Translations under genes and position numbers: made by a program
Assembly (NCBI GenBank): GCA_017645985.1
Contig: JAGCNK010000223.1
Location: forward strand, 1 to 8,581
Reading direction: 5' to 3'
DNA: 8,581 bases
Origin: Bacteroidales bacterium
GTDB lineage: Bacteria > Bacteroidota > Bacteroidia > Bacteroidales > UBA3824
The notes under the pieces: model-generated
The model's database searches: none
The model's input: the letters and a program-made list of their open reading frames with translations, nothing else
What the model was told of the DNA's origin: nothing
Shown here: positions 1-5,158 of the stretch, piece after piece
How the letters are laid out: the number at the start of each line of letters is the position of its first letter
Position numbering within the stretch: the stretch's first letter is position 1

Positions 1-1
1 A

Positions 2-631
2 GGATGCGCCGTTCTGGCATACGAGTTTTTCGACATTGACATGCAAGAGGCAGCGCACGGACGCGCTCCCGCACTCGCAACAGGTATCAAACGCGTTTAC
101 CCCAAAAAATACGTGTTCACCTACCAAGGCGACGGCGACCTCGCAGCCATCGGAACAGCCGAGACAATGCACTCTTGCAACCGTGGCGAAAACATCCTCA
201 TCATCTTTGTCAACAACGGTATCTACGGTATGACAGGCGGACAGATGGCTCCCACCACCCTCGAAGGCGCAAAGACAGCCACATGTCCCTACGGCCGCGA
301 CGTTACCACAATGGGCTACCCGATCCGCATCACCGAATTAGTAGCGCAGTTGCCCGGCGTAAGGTTTGTAACCCGTCAGAGCGTTCACACACCCGCCGCA
401 GTACGCAAAGCCAAAGCCGCTATCAAAAAGGCATTCCAATACCAGAGCGAAGGCAAACAAGGCACATGCTTTATCGAGATAGTATCTAACTGCAACAGCG
501 GTTGGAAAATGACTCCCTCGCAAGCCAACAAGTGGATGGAAGAAAACACCTTTAAATATTACGTGCCCGGCGACATCAAGGACGATTACAAACTTCTCCG
601 CGAGGTAACCAACTTTAATAAAGAAAACTAA
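2..631 (+). CDS. 2-oxoacid:ferredoxin oxidoreductase, TPP-binding beta subunit (5'-partial)
   Basis: The frame is open from base 2, so the gene begins before the window and the ATG at 41 is internal. The 210 visible residues carry the thiamine pyrophosphate site: GDGD at visible residues 43-46 and NNGIYGMTGGQ at 71-81, the usual GDG-x(~25)-NN arrangement. In this family the beta subunit binds TPP and, with alpha and gamma subunits and a ferredoxin-like subunit, oxidatively decarboxylates a 2-oxoacid to an acyl-CoA while reducing ferredoxin in the cytoplasm. The gamma subunit gene follows after 12 bp, so the two are surely cotranscribed. The alpha subunit gene is expected just upstream, outside the window. 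The sequence resembles the 2-oxoglutarate/2-oxoisovalerate class (KorB/VorA-like). Substrate cannot be decided from this part, so no symbol is given. The family call is firm. Confidence 0.92.
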   Translation, partial: GCAVLAYEFFDIDMQEAAHGRAPALATGIKRVYPKKYVFTYQGDGDLAAIGTAETMHSCNRGENILIIFVNNGIYGMTGGQMAPTTLEGAKTATCPYGRDVTTMGYPIRITELVAQLPGVRFVTRQSVHTPAAVRKAKAAIKKAFQYQSEGKQGTCFIEIVSNCNSGWKMTPSQANKWMEENTFKYYVPGDIKDDYKLLREVTNFNKEN

Positions 632-643
632 GCACTTACCACA

Positions 644-1192
644 ATGACAAACGAAGAAATAATAATAGCAGGATTCGGCGGACAGGGTGTTCTCTCCATG
701 GGCAAGATACTCGCATACAGCGGTATAATGCAGAATTTGGAAGTAAGTTGGATGCCCTCTTACGGACCCGAGATGCGCGGCGGAACAGCCAACGTTACCG
801 TAATACTCAGCGACGAGCGCATTTCGTCGCCCATCCTCAGCGCATACGACACCGCCATAATACTCAACCAGCAGAGCCTCGACAAGTTTGAAAGCACAAT
901 CAAACCCGGAGGCACACTCATCTACGACGACAACGGTATCTCAGTACCGCCCACCCGCAAAGATATCAACATCTACCTTGTGCAGGCGGCCAAAGCAGCG
1001 TCGGAGAAGAATATGAGCAAGATATTCAATATGATAGTTCTCGGCGGATACCTCAAGGTAAACCCGATAGTTTCGCTCGAAAACGTGGAGGCAGGACTCA
1101 AGAAATCACTTCCCGAACGTCACCACAAACTCATCCCCGCCAATATCGAGGGATTGAAACTCGGCGCCGAACTCATCCAGAAGATCAACTAA
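644..1192 (+). CDS. 2-oxoacid:ferredoxin oxidoreductase, gamma subunit
   Basis: This 182-residue protein has the usual length of a free-standing gamma subunit. It opens with IIIAGFGGQGVLSMGK, whose GFGGQGV (residues 10-16) is the family signature. SYGPEMRGGTANV follows at about residues 39-51, a second conserved block of the pyruvate/ketoisovalerate oxidoreductase gamma domain. The subunit helps bind CoA and complete the enzyme that converts a 2-oxoacid to acyl-CoA with reduction of ferredoxin. It starts 12 bp after the beta subunit stop and ends 18 bp before a strong hairpin terminator, so it is the last gene of its operon. KorC-like by resemblance; the substrate (2-oxoglutarate or branched-chain oxoacid) is not settled by this subunit. 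Confidence 0.92.
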   Translation: MTNEEIIIAGFGGQGVLSMGKILAYSGIMQNLEVSWMPSYGPEMRGGTANVTVILSDERISSPILSAYDTAIILNQQSLDKFESTIKPGGTLIYDDNGISVPPTRKDINIYLVQAAKAASEKNMSKIFNMIVLGGYLKVNPIVSLENVEAGLKKSLPERHHKLIPANIEGLKLGAELIQKIN

Positions 1193-1210
1193 CCCATATC
1201 CATAGCAACA

Positions 1211-1250
1211 AAAACACTCCCGATGGCAATAATGCTGTCGGGAATGTTTT
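1211..1250 (+). terminator. Intrinsic terminator of the oxidoreductase operon
   Basis: Two 17-nt arms (1211-1227 and 1234-1250) fold around the loop AATAAT. The outer part pairs AAAACACTCCCGA with TCGGGAATGTTTT with one C-A mismatch; the inner part continues GATGGC/GCTGTC with two G-U pairs. It starts 18 bp after the gamma subunit stop and ends in TTTTATTTAT. The A-rich left arm means it could work in both directions. Confidence 0.85.
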
Positions 1251-1289
1251 ATTTATAAAAACTAATATAATCACAAAATCACACCTCTA

Positions 1290-2171
1290 ATGAAAAAAAT
1301 ACTAACATTCAGTTTACTTGCTTGTCTTGCAGCATCATTCGTATTCACCAGCTGCAAAAAAGACGACGACAACACTCCTTCGGAAAAAAACAAGAAAAAG
1401 ATAACCAAGATTGTTACAAAGTCATCTGACAAGATTTCAACCTATTATTACAACTCCGAAGGACAAACAATTTCTGGCACAGAAGAATATGTCGGCTATT
1501 CTACTGTTTGGAATTATTCTTATTCTTACTCCGATGATAAAATAACAATTACAAGTAGTAATAACATAGACAATTATGAAAACGAAAATAATTATAAAAT
1601 AGAAAACGGGAAAGTAGTATCCAATTATAATGATTATTTCTACTCATACTCCCCTGATGGATTTCTCATAGAAGTAAAATCATTGAAAGATGAGAATAAC
1701 TACTATTTTTCACTCGATTATAAATTTACTATAAGCGACAACAATTACACTACATTCGACAATTATTATATACAAGAATACAAAGGAATAACATATTCTG
1801 ATGATATACCATCTTCGAATTTTGTCCACAAACAGACAAGCTCTAACAAGAAAACGATTTCATATAGCACCACTGAAAATAATTTCAATGTTGATCTTAC
1901 AAATTACCTATTATTCGGTTTTCCGATAACGTTTGGCAACCGGTGTAAAAACCTTCCGAGTGCAATAACTCACAAAAGCGAATTTTATGACGGTTCTGTG
2001 TACGACAACCCCGAAATTCAGGAACAACCTATGGTAGCAAATGACGAAACTTATAAAGAATACGTCTATACATTTGAAGGCGATTATCCAACCAAAATAA
2101 CAGAAATAATTAAAGAAGAAGGACTTCCCGATGAAACAGTAGCGGAAACATTCATTTATTACGAAGAATAA
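1290..2171 (+). CDS. Probable surface-exposed lipoprotein, function unknown
   Basis: The 293-residue product has a type II signal peptide: two lysines after Met, a hydrophobic stretch at about 4-20, and a lipobox-like FTSC with Cys22 as the predicted lipidation site. The mature protein starts C-K-K-D-D-D. In Bacteroidetes, charged, Asp-rich residues right after the Cys act as a surface export signal, so it is probably on the outer face of the outer membrane. The rest is rich in Tyr, Asn and Ser, with recurring aromatic-strand motifs: TYYYNSEG near 51-58, YFYSYSPDG at 116-124 and YVYTFEGDYPTKI at 258-270. These recall the Y-x-Y-x(n)-G pattern of Bacteroidetes lipoproteins with YD/RHS-like beta strands, but I cannot assign a family. 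The gene is much more AT-rich than its neighbours (27% G+C in 1501-1560 against 53% in 4861-4920) and is flanked by terminators, so it is a single-gene unit and possibly acquired. Confidence 0.85.
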   Translation: MKKILTFSLLACLAASFVFTSCKKDDDNTPSEKNKKKITKIVTKSSDKISTYYYNSEGQTISGTEEYVGYSTVWNYSYSYSDDKITITSSNNIDNYENENNYKIENGKVVSNYNDYFYSYSPDGFLIEVKSLKDENNYYFSLDYKFTISDNNYTTFDNYYIQEYKGITYSDDIPSSNFVHKQTSSNKKTISYSTTENNFNVDLTNYLLFGFPITFGNRCKNLPSAITHKSEFYDGSVYDNPEIQEQPMVANDETYKEYVYTFEGDYPTKITEIIKEEGLPDETVAETFIYYEE

Positions 2172-2201
2172 CCTTCATATTCAAGAATAATTAATACTAG
2201 T

Positions 2202-2235
2202 AAAGGCGTTGTACTTGGTATAGTACAACGCCTTT
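2202..2235 (+). terminator. Intrinsic terminator of the lipoprotein gene
   Basis: Perfect 14-bp arms AAAGGCGTTGTACT and AGTACAACGCCTTT enclose the loop TGGTAT, 30 bp after the lipoprotein stop. One further T-A pair is possible at the base. The stem is followed by the T-rich ATTTGTCATTTT, which supports termination on the plus strand. Confidence 0.88.
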
Positions 2236-2259
2236 ATTTGTCATTTTATCATCCCCAAA

Positions 2260-2319
2260 AAAAATTGCAATCTCCAGATGACAATTATACCCAAAAATTG
2301 CAATCTCCAGATGACAATT
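2260..2319. repeat. Two exact 27-bp direct repeats with internal dyad symmetry
   Basis: The same 27 bases occur at 2260-2286 and 2293-2319 (33-bp period), separated by ATACCC. Each copy contains a 24-bp imperfect palindrome beginning AATTGCAATCT and ending AGATGACAATT. Nine of its twelve position pairs are complementary: outer arms AATTG/CAATT, inner arms ATCT/AGAT. The pair sits between the lipoprotein terminator and the stop codon of the minus-strand small gene. Read on the minus strand, each copy is a weak hairpin followed by a run of T (5, then 8). It could be a tandem terminator for the small gene, a protein-binding site, or copies of a dispersed genomic repeat. Confidence 0.85.
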
Positions 2320-2505
2320 CTACCAAAACTTATTCCCTTCCTCGCTGTATTCAAAGCCGGCGGCGGCGAGGGTGGCTGTCAGGGCAGATTTGTCTAAATC
2401 CATATCATCGCACATAGCGTCGAGCGAAGGGTACTCGTCGCGAAGTTTCATATTTACAAAACTCAGCAGCATAGCAGGGTCTTGCGGAAGTGAATTGTTG
2501 CTCAT
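2320..2505 (-). CDS. Small DUF4250-type protein
   Basis: The 61-residue product matches, from memory of the family, the DUF4250 pattern: an N-terminal LPQDPAMLLSFVNMKLRDEY (residues 6-25), then an acidic segment SLDAMCDDMDLDK and a closing GFEYSEEGNKFW. The length is typical for the family and the conserved block starts almost at the N-terminus, so the start at 2505 is secure. It is a soluble, acidic cytoplasmic protein with no signal peptide or membrane segment. The family is widespread in Bacteroidetes and Firmicutes and has no established function; the middle looks helical and may adopt a small helix-turn-helix-like fold, which is inference. It is transcribed away from the adjacent dehydrogenase gene, and the 89-bp gap between them must hold both promoters. 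The tandem 27-bp repeat begins right after its stop. Confidence 0.85.
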   Translation of the reverse strand: MSNNSLPQDPAMLLSFVNMKLRDEYPSLDAMCDDMDLDKSALTATLAAAGFEYSEEGNKFW

Positions 2506-2537
2506 TTTTTATATAATATATAAGGTGTATCGGGACG

Positions 2538-2545
2538 CAAAGAAA
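2538..2545 (-). promoter_or_regulatory. Candidate -7 box for the DUF4250 gene
   Basis: On the minus strand this reads TTTCTTTG, one base off the Bacteroidetes -7 consensus TAnnTTTG, and it lies about 33 bp upstream of the DUF4250 start. I see no clear TTTG -33 element at the expected distance. Weak to moderate support. Confidence 0.4.
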
Positions 2546-2556
2546 ATAAAAATTTC

Positions 2557-2564
2557 TATCTTTA
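2557..2564 (+). promoter_or_regulatory. Candidate -7 box for the dehydrogenase gene
   Basis: TATCTTTA matches TAnnTTTG at all but the last base and lies 30 bp before the ATG at 2595. That would place the transcript start near 2571 with a leader of about 24 nt. No convincing -33 box is seen. It lies only 11 bp from the candidate minus-strand box, so the two divergent promoters would overlap. Confidence 0.5.
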
Positions 2565-2594
2565 CCGCCAGAAAACAACATAATAATAACAGAC

Positions 2595-3542
2595 ATGCCA
2601 AACATTGTAATCCTCGACTCAGCCACACTCGGCAGCGACATCGACTTCTCGCCCATCACATCGCTCGGCGAAACCACATTCTACAGCACCACACAGCCGT
2701 CGGAAACCGCCGACCGAATCCGCAACGCCGAAATCATTGTCACCAACAAGGTGTTCATCGGCAAAGAGCAAATCGACGCCGCCCCCAACCTGCGTCTTGT
2801 ATGCGTGGCAGCCACAGGATACAACAACATCGACCTGAATGCCCTCACCGCCCGGGGAATAGCCGCCACCAACGTAAAAGGCTACTCCACACAGACCGTG
2901 GCACAGCTGGTTTTCGCATCCATACTCAACATCTACGGCAGCATAGAGCAATACCACGCCGACATGCGCGAAGGACAATGGCAGCAGTCGCCCACATTCA
3001 CAATGCTCACCCACCCTATCGCCGACCTTGAAAACAAGACTCTCGGCATCATCGGCTACGGCAACATCGGCAGGCAAGTGGCAAAAATAGCGCAAGCGTT
3101 TGACATGAAGGCCCTTATCTGCGCGCTTCCTGGCAGGGAATATCCCAAGGACGAAAACCGTGTGGACTTTGACACGCTGCTGTCGCAGTCTGACATCATA
3201 TCGCTGCACTGTCCGCTCACTCCCGACACTCAGAACCTGATTTCGGAGGCGCAGCTCAAAAAGATGAAACCCTCAGCCGTGCTCATCAACACCTCGCGCG
3301 GACCGGTGGTAAACTACGACCATCTGTATCAGGCACTTGCCAGCCGCACCATCAAAGCCGCCGCGTTCGACGTATATCCGCAAGAGCCGCCCAGCCAGCA
3401 CCCGATATTCTCGCTCTCAAACGCATACATCACCCCTCACATAGCGTGGGCAAGTTTCGAGGCACGCACCCGCCTTGTGGACGGAATAGCCAAAAACATC
3501 AGGGTATACCTCGACGGAAAAATAGACACAATCAGGCTTTAA
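2595..3542 (+). CDS. hprA: D-2-hydroxyacid dehydrogenase, glycerate dehydrogenase/hydroxypyruvate reductase-like
   Basis: The 315-residue length and layout fit the D-isomer 2-hydroxyacid dehydrogenase family: a substrate domain at both ends around a central Rossmann domain. The dinucleotide loop is GIIGYGNIGR, with G154-x-G156-x-x-G159. The catalytic trio is present: Arg235 in NTSRGPVVN, Glu264 in DVYPQEPP, and His282 in ITPHIAW, the His-x-x-Trp variant typical of this class. The substrate-binding loop CVAATGYNNID is at 70-80. After the second strand of the nucleotide fold, where NAD-specific enzymes usually have an acidic residue, the sequence is CALPGRE (176-182), so coenzyme preference is open. 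HprA-like enzymes reduce hydroxypyruvate to D-glycerate or the reverse. The sub-assignment is by resemblance and the substrate could be another 2-oxoacid. It is a single gene divergent from the DUF4250 gene, and no obvious T-tailed terminator follows it. Confidence 0.85.
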   Translation: MPNIVILDSATLGSDIDFSPITSLGETTFYSTTQPSETADRIRNAEIIVTNKVFIGKEQIDAAPNLRLVCVAATGYNNIDLNALTARGIAATNVKGYSTQTVAQLVFASILNIYGSIEQYHADMREGQWQQSPTFTMLTHPIADLENKTLGIIGYGNIGRQVAKIAQAFDMKALICALPGREYPKDENRVDFDTLLSQSDIISLHCPLTPDTQNLISEAQLKKMKPSAVLINTSRGPVVNYDHLYQALASRTIKAAAFDVYPQEPPSQHPIFSLSNAYITPHIAWASFEARTRLVDGIAKNIRVYLDGKIDTIRL

Positions 3543-3594
3543 TTCACACCCTGTTGACAACGCAAATATCTGCTGTAAAATAAGTTGCGATACA

Positions 3595-3603
3595 TTATCC
3601 ACA
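3595..3603 (+). promoter_or_regulatory. Perfect DnaA box 1
   Basis: TTATCCACA is an exact match to the consensus DnaA-binding 9-mer. It starts 11 bp, about one helical turn, before the second box on the same strand. It also lies inside an 8-bp inverted repeat, ATAAGTTG (3580-3587) and CAACTTAT (3602-3609). Confidence 0.75.
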
Positions 3604-3605
3604 AC

Positions 3606-3628
3606 TTATCCACACCCTGTGTGGATAA
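3606..3628. promoter_or_regulatory. Palindromic pair of perfect DnaA boxes
   Basis: Box 2 (TTATCCACA, plus strand, 3606-3614) and box 3 (the same 9-mer on the minus strand, 3620-3628) form a perfect inverted repeat with 10-bp arms around the 3-bp centre CCT. With box 1 this makes three consensus sites in 34 bp, which is not expected by chance. The palindrome could also fold as a hairpin in RNA and act on readthrough from the dehydrogenase gene, but it lacks a good T tract. Confidence 0.78.
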
Positions 3629-3629
3629 A

Positions 3630-3666
3630 TTTGTGGCAAAAAGTGGCAAAAAGTGGCTGCAAATGG
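3630..3666 (+). promoter_or_regulatory. MraZ operator (MraZ box): 10-bp-phased repeats
   Basis: Four units are spaced exactly 10 bp apart: TTTGTGG (3630-3636), AAAGTGG (3640-3646), AAAGTGG (3650-3656) and CAAATGG (3660-3666). The first three units have CAA or CTG as the following bases. MraZ is known to bind direct repeats at this spacing upstream of its own gene: TGGGN with 5-nt gaps in E. coli and AAAGTG[T/G] plus three bases in Mollicutes. The two central copies match the Mollicutes form exactly. The array abuts the -33 element of the mraZ promoter, as an autoregulatory operator would. Confidence 0.75.
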
Positions 3667-3697
3667 TTGCATATTTCAAAAAAACACCATAATTTTG
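3666..3697 (+). promoter_or_regulatory. Bacteroidetes-type promoter of the dcw cluster
   Basis: A perfect -7 box TAATTTTG (3690-3697) is preceded, after a 20-bp spacer, by GTTG (3666-3669) as a -33 element. This fits the TTTG-N(19-21)-TAnnTTTG arrangement of the Bacteroidetes primary sigma factor. The predicted transcript start is near 3704, leaving a leader of about 16 nt before mraZ. Confidence 0.7.
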
Positions 3698-3719
3698 AAT
3701 TGTTAAAAAACTACAAAAA

Positions 3720-4181
3720 ATGATGACGGTTTTTACAGGAGATTTTGACGTAAAGCTCGATGCCAAAGGACGTTTCTTGTTTCCCTCCTCGCTGCTGCAG
3801 CAGATGGAAGAGAGCAACGGAGCTGCCTTTGTTGTCAAAAAAGACATTTACGAACCCTGTCTCACCGTCTACACCACACAAGAGTGGCAGCGTCAGGTAG
3901 AAACCATCAGAAAAAATCTCAACCCGTTTAACCGCGAGCACAACATATTCTTACGCGAATTTTTCAAAGACACAGCCGAATGCGCATTAGACTCAAGCAA
4001 CAGAATGGTGATTCCAAAGCGTCTGGTGCAGGCTGTCAACCTCAAAAGCGACATCTGCGTTATCGGTCTCGACACCAAAATTGAAATCTGGGACAAGGAG
4101 CAGTACGAAAAAAGTCATCCATCTTCTGAGAATTTCGCAGAATTAGCAGAAAAAATTCTTGGAAACTTAGGAAATTTATAA
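3720..4181 (+). CDS. mraZ: Transcriptional regulator MraZ
   Basis: MraZ is a DNA-binding protein with two SpoVT/AbrB-like swapped-hairpin domains. It forms ring-like oligomers and controls its own dcw operon. The 153-residue product fits the family length. The first domain has the signature DAKGRFLFP at residues 14-22, and the second has DSSNRMVIP at 91-99, where Asn94 replaces the usual glycine of the D-x-x-G-R motif. Either ATG at 3720 or 3723 could be the start; I kept the first, and the difference is one residue. No Shine-Dalgarno is present, as is common in this phylum. A fitting MraZ operator and promoter lie directly upstream and rsmH lies directly downstream, the near-universal gene pair. 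The assignment is firm. Confidence 0.96.
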   Translation: MMTVFTGDFDVKLDAKGRFLFPSSLLQQMEESNGAAFVVKKDIYEPCLTVYTTQEWQRQVETIRKNLNPFNREHNIFLREFFKDTAECALDSSNRMVIPKRLVQAVNLKSDICVIGLDTKIEIWDKEQYEKSHPSSENFAELAEKILGNLGNL

Positions 4182-4189
4182 ATATTATT

Positions 4190-4197
4190 TACATTTG
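4190..4197 (+). promoter_or_regulatory. Candidate internal promoter -7 box before rsmH
   Basis: TACATTTG is a perfect TAnnTTTG match in the 44-bp AT-rich gap between mraZ and rsmH, 28 bp before the rsmH ATG. A weak -33 candidate, TTAG (4167-4170), lies 19 bp upstream. If active, it would let rsmH and later genes be expressed without the MraZ-controlled promoter. Confidence 0.5.
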
Positions 4198-4225
4198 CAA
4201 TATTTTAACGAACAATTAACTAGGA

Positions 4226-5107
4226 ATGGAACAGAAATATCACATACCGGTAATGTTGCACGAGTGCATCGACGGACTTAACATCAAGCCCGACGGCGTG
4301 TATGTGGACGTCACTTTCGGAGGTGGCGGTCATTCCAGAGCCATTCTCGAAAAGCTTTCGCCAAAAGGAAGGCTGATTGCGTTCGACCAGGACGCCGACG
4401 CCGCCAAAAACCTGCCCGACGACAAGCGTATCACACTGTATCAGACCAACTTTAAATATTTTGCCAACTTCCTTATGCTCGAAGGCGTCAAGGCCGACGG
4501 CATAATAGCAGACCTCGGCGTGTCGAGCCACCATTTCGACGACGAAAAGCGCGGTTTCTCGTTCCGCTTTGAAAACGCTCCGCTCGACATGCGCATGAAC
4601 CAGAAGTCGGACTTCACCGCTTCGGCACTGCTGTCGACTTACTCGCCCGAGCAGCTCAAAAACGTGTTTGCCGAATATGGCGAGATCAAAAACGCCTGGA
4701 AACTGGCGCAAAACATCTGCGCATACCGCTCCAGCCACGCCATCAATACCACCGCCGACCTGATTGCCGCCGCCGGCAGCTGCATTCCCGCTCACAGCGA
4801 GAACAAATATCTCGCAACTGTGTTTCAGGCGCTCCGCATCGAGGTCAACGGCGAAATCGACGTTCTCGAAGAGTTCCTATTGTCAACACCCGACGTGGTA
4901 AACGACGGAGGACGCCTTGTAATAATGACATACCACTCGCTCGAAGACCGTCCCGTAAAGAACTTTATCAAAGCGGGCAACCTCCAGGGCATCGAACAGA
5001 AAGACGTATACGGAAACATCATCGCGCCCTTCGCCGCTGTCAACCGCAAGGTGATTACTCCCACCGACGAAGAACTTACTCTACACCCACGCTCGCGCAG
5101 CGCTTAA
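4226..5107 (+). CDS. rsmH: 16S rRNA (cytosine-1402 N4)-methyltransferase RsmH (MraW), C-terminal tail cut by a stop
   Basis: RsmH uses S-adenosylmethionine to methylate N4 of C1402 in 16S rRNA at the ribosomal P site. The family motifs appear in order: HIPVMLHE near the N-terminus (6-13), the SAM loop DVTFGGGGHS at 28-37, FDQD at 53-56, DLGVSSHHFDD at 96-106 with RGFSFR after it, PLDMRM at 119-124, FQALRIEVNGE at 200-210 and TYHSLEDRPVK at 235-245. The 293-residue protein is close to full length but stops after PRSRSA. RsmH proteins normally run on as RSAKLRIAE or similar, and here the codons after TAA read L-R-I-A in the same frame, so the stop occupies the Lys position. Core catalytic and binding parts are intact, so activity is likely. 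It lies 44 bp after mraZ and 51 bp before the FtsL-like gene. Confidence 0.96.
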   Translation: MEQKYHIPVMLHECIDGLNIKPDGVYVDVTFGGGGHSRAILEKLSPKGRLIAFDQDADAAKNLPDDKRITLYQTNFKYFANFLMLEGVKADGIIADLGVSSHHFDDEKRGFSFRFENAPLDMRMNQKSDFTASALLSTYSPEQLKNVFAEYGEIKNAWKLAQNICAYRSSHAINTTADLIAAAGSCIPAHSENKYLATVFQALRIEVNGEIDVLEEFLLSTPDVVNDGGRLVIMTYHSLEDRPVKNFIKAGNLQGIEQKDVYGNIIAPFAAVNRKVITPTDEELTLHPRSRSA

Positions 5108-5143
5108 CTCCGCATAGCACACCGAAACGTACTTACTACTCAT
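5108..5143 (+). other. In-frame remnant of the RsmH C-terminal tail
   Basis: Read in the rsmH frame directly after the TAA, these 12 codons give LRIAHRNVLTTH, then a second TAA at 5144-5146. LRIA plus a basic residue nearby is the normal end of RsmH proteins (RSAKLRIAE, or VLRIAER in E. coli). This points to a single-base change of a Lys AAA to TAA, a sequencing error, or stop readthrough. Confidence 0.65.
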
Positions 5144-5158
5144 TAAATCAATACGGTT

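Noticed and set aside
41..631. Beta subunit as a complete gene starting at ATG 41
   Set aside because: The frame is open back to base 2 and those residues fit the protein. The TPP-binding motif would be too near the N-terminus for a full subunit, so the gene is cut by the window edge.
2260..2319. Possible CRISPR array from the repeated 27-mer
   Set aside because: Only two copies, with a 6-bp separation rather than a spacer of about 30 bp, and no cas genes nearby.
2372..3031. 219-codon plus-strand frame spanning the DUF4250 gene and part of the dehydrogenase gene
   Set aside because: The translation is Arg/His-rich and low in complexity, overlaps two genes with recognisable families, and crosses their promoter region.
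2619..3209. 196-codon open frame on the minus strand opposite the dehydrogenase gene
   Set aside because: The plus-strand gene has all family motifs. The minus frame is rich in Gly, Val and Cys with no recognisable domain, as expected from antisense of a G+C-biased gene.
3554..3581. TTGACA-N16-TAAAAT, a sigma-70-like promoter between the dehydrogenase gene and mraZ
   Set aside because: Bacteroidetes primary sigma factor uses TTTG/TAnnTTTG, and a perfect promoter of that type lies closer to mraZ. The match is likely chance, helped by AT-rich sequence.
3545..3620. Direct repeat CACACCCTGT at 3545-3554 and 3611-3620
   Set aside because: Ten bases only. The second copy is part of the DnaA-box palindrome and the first lacks a box, so a separate role is not supported.
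4220..4795. 191-codon open frame on the minus strand opposite rsmH
   Set aside because: It lies opposite a clearly real rsmH and shows no family motif, so it is an antisense shadow.
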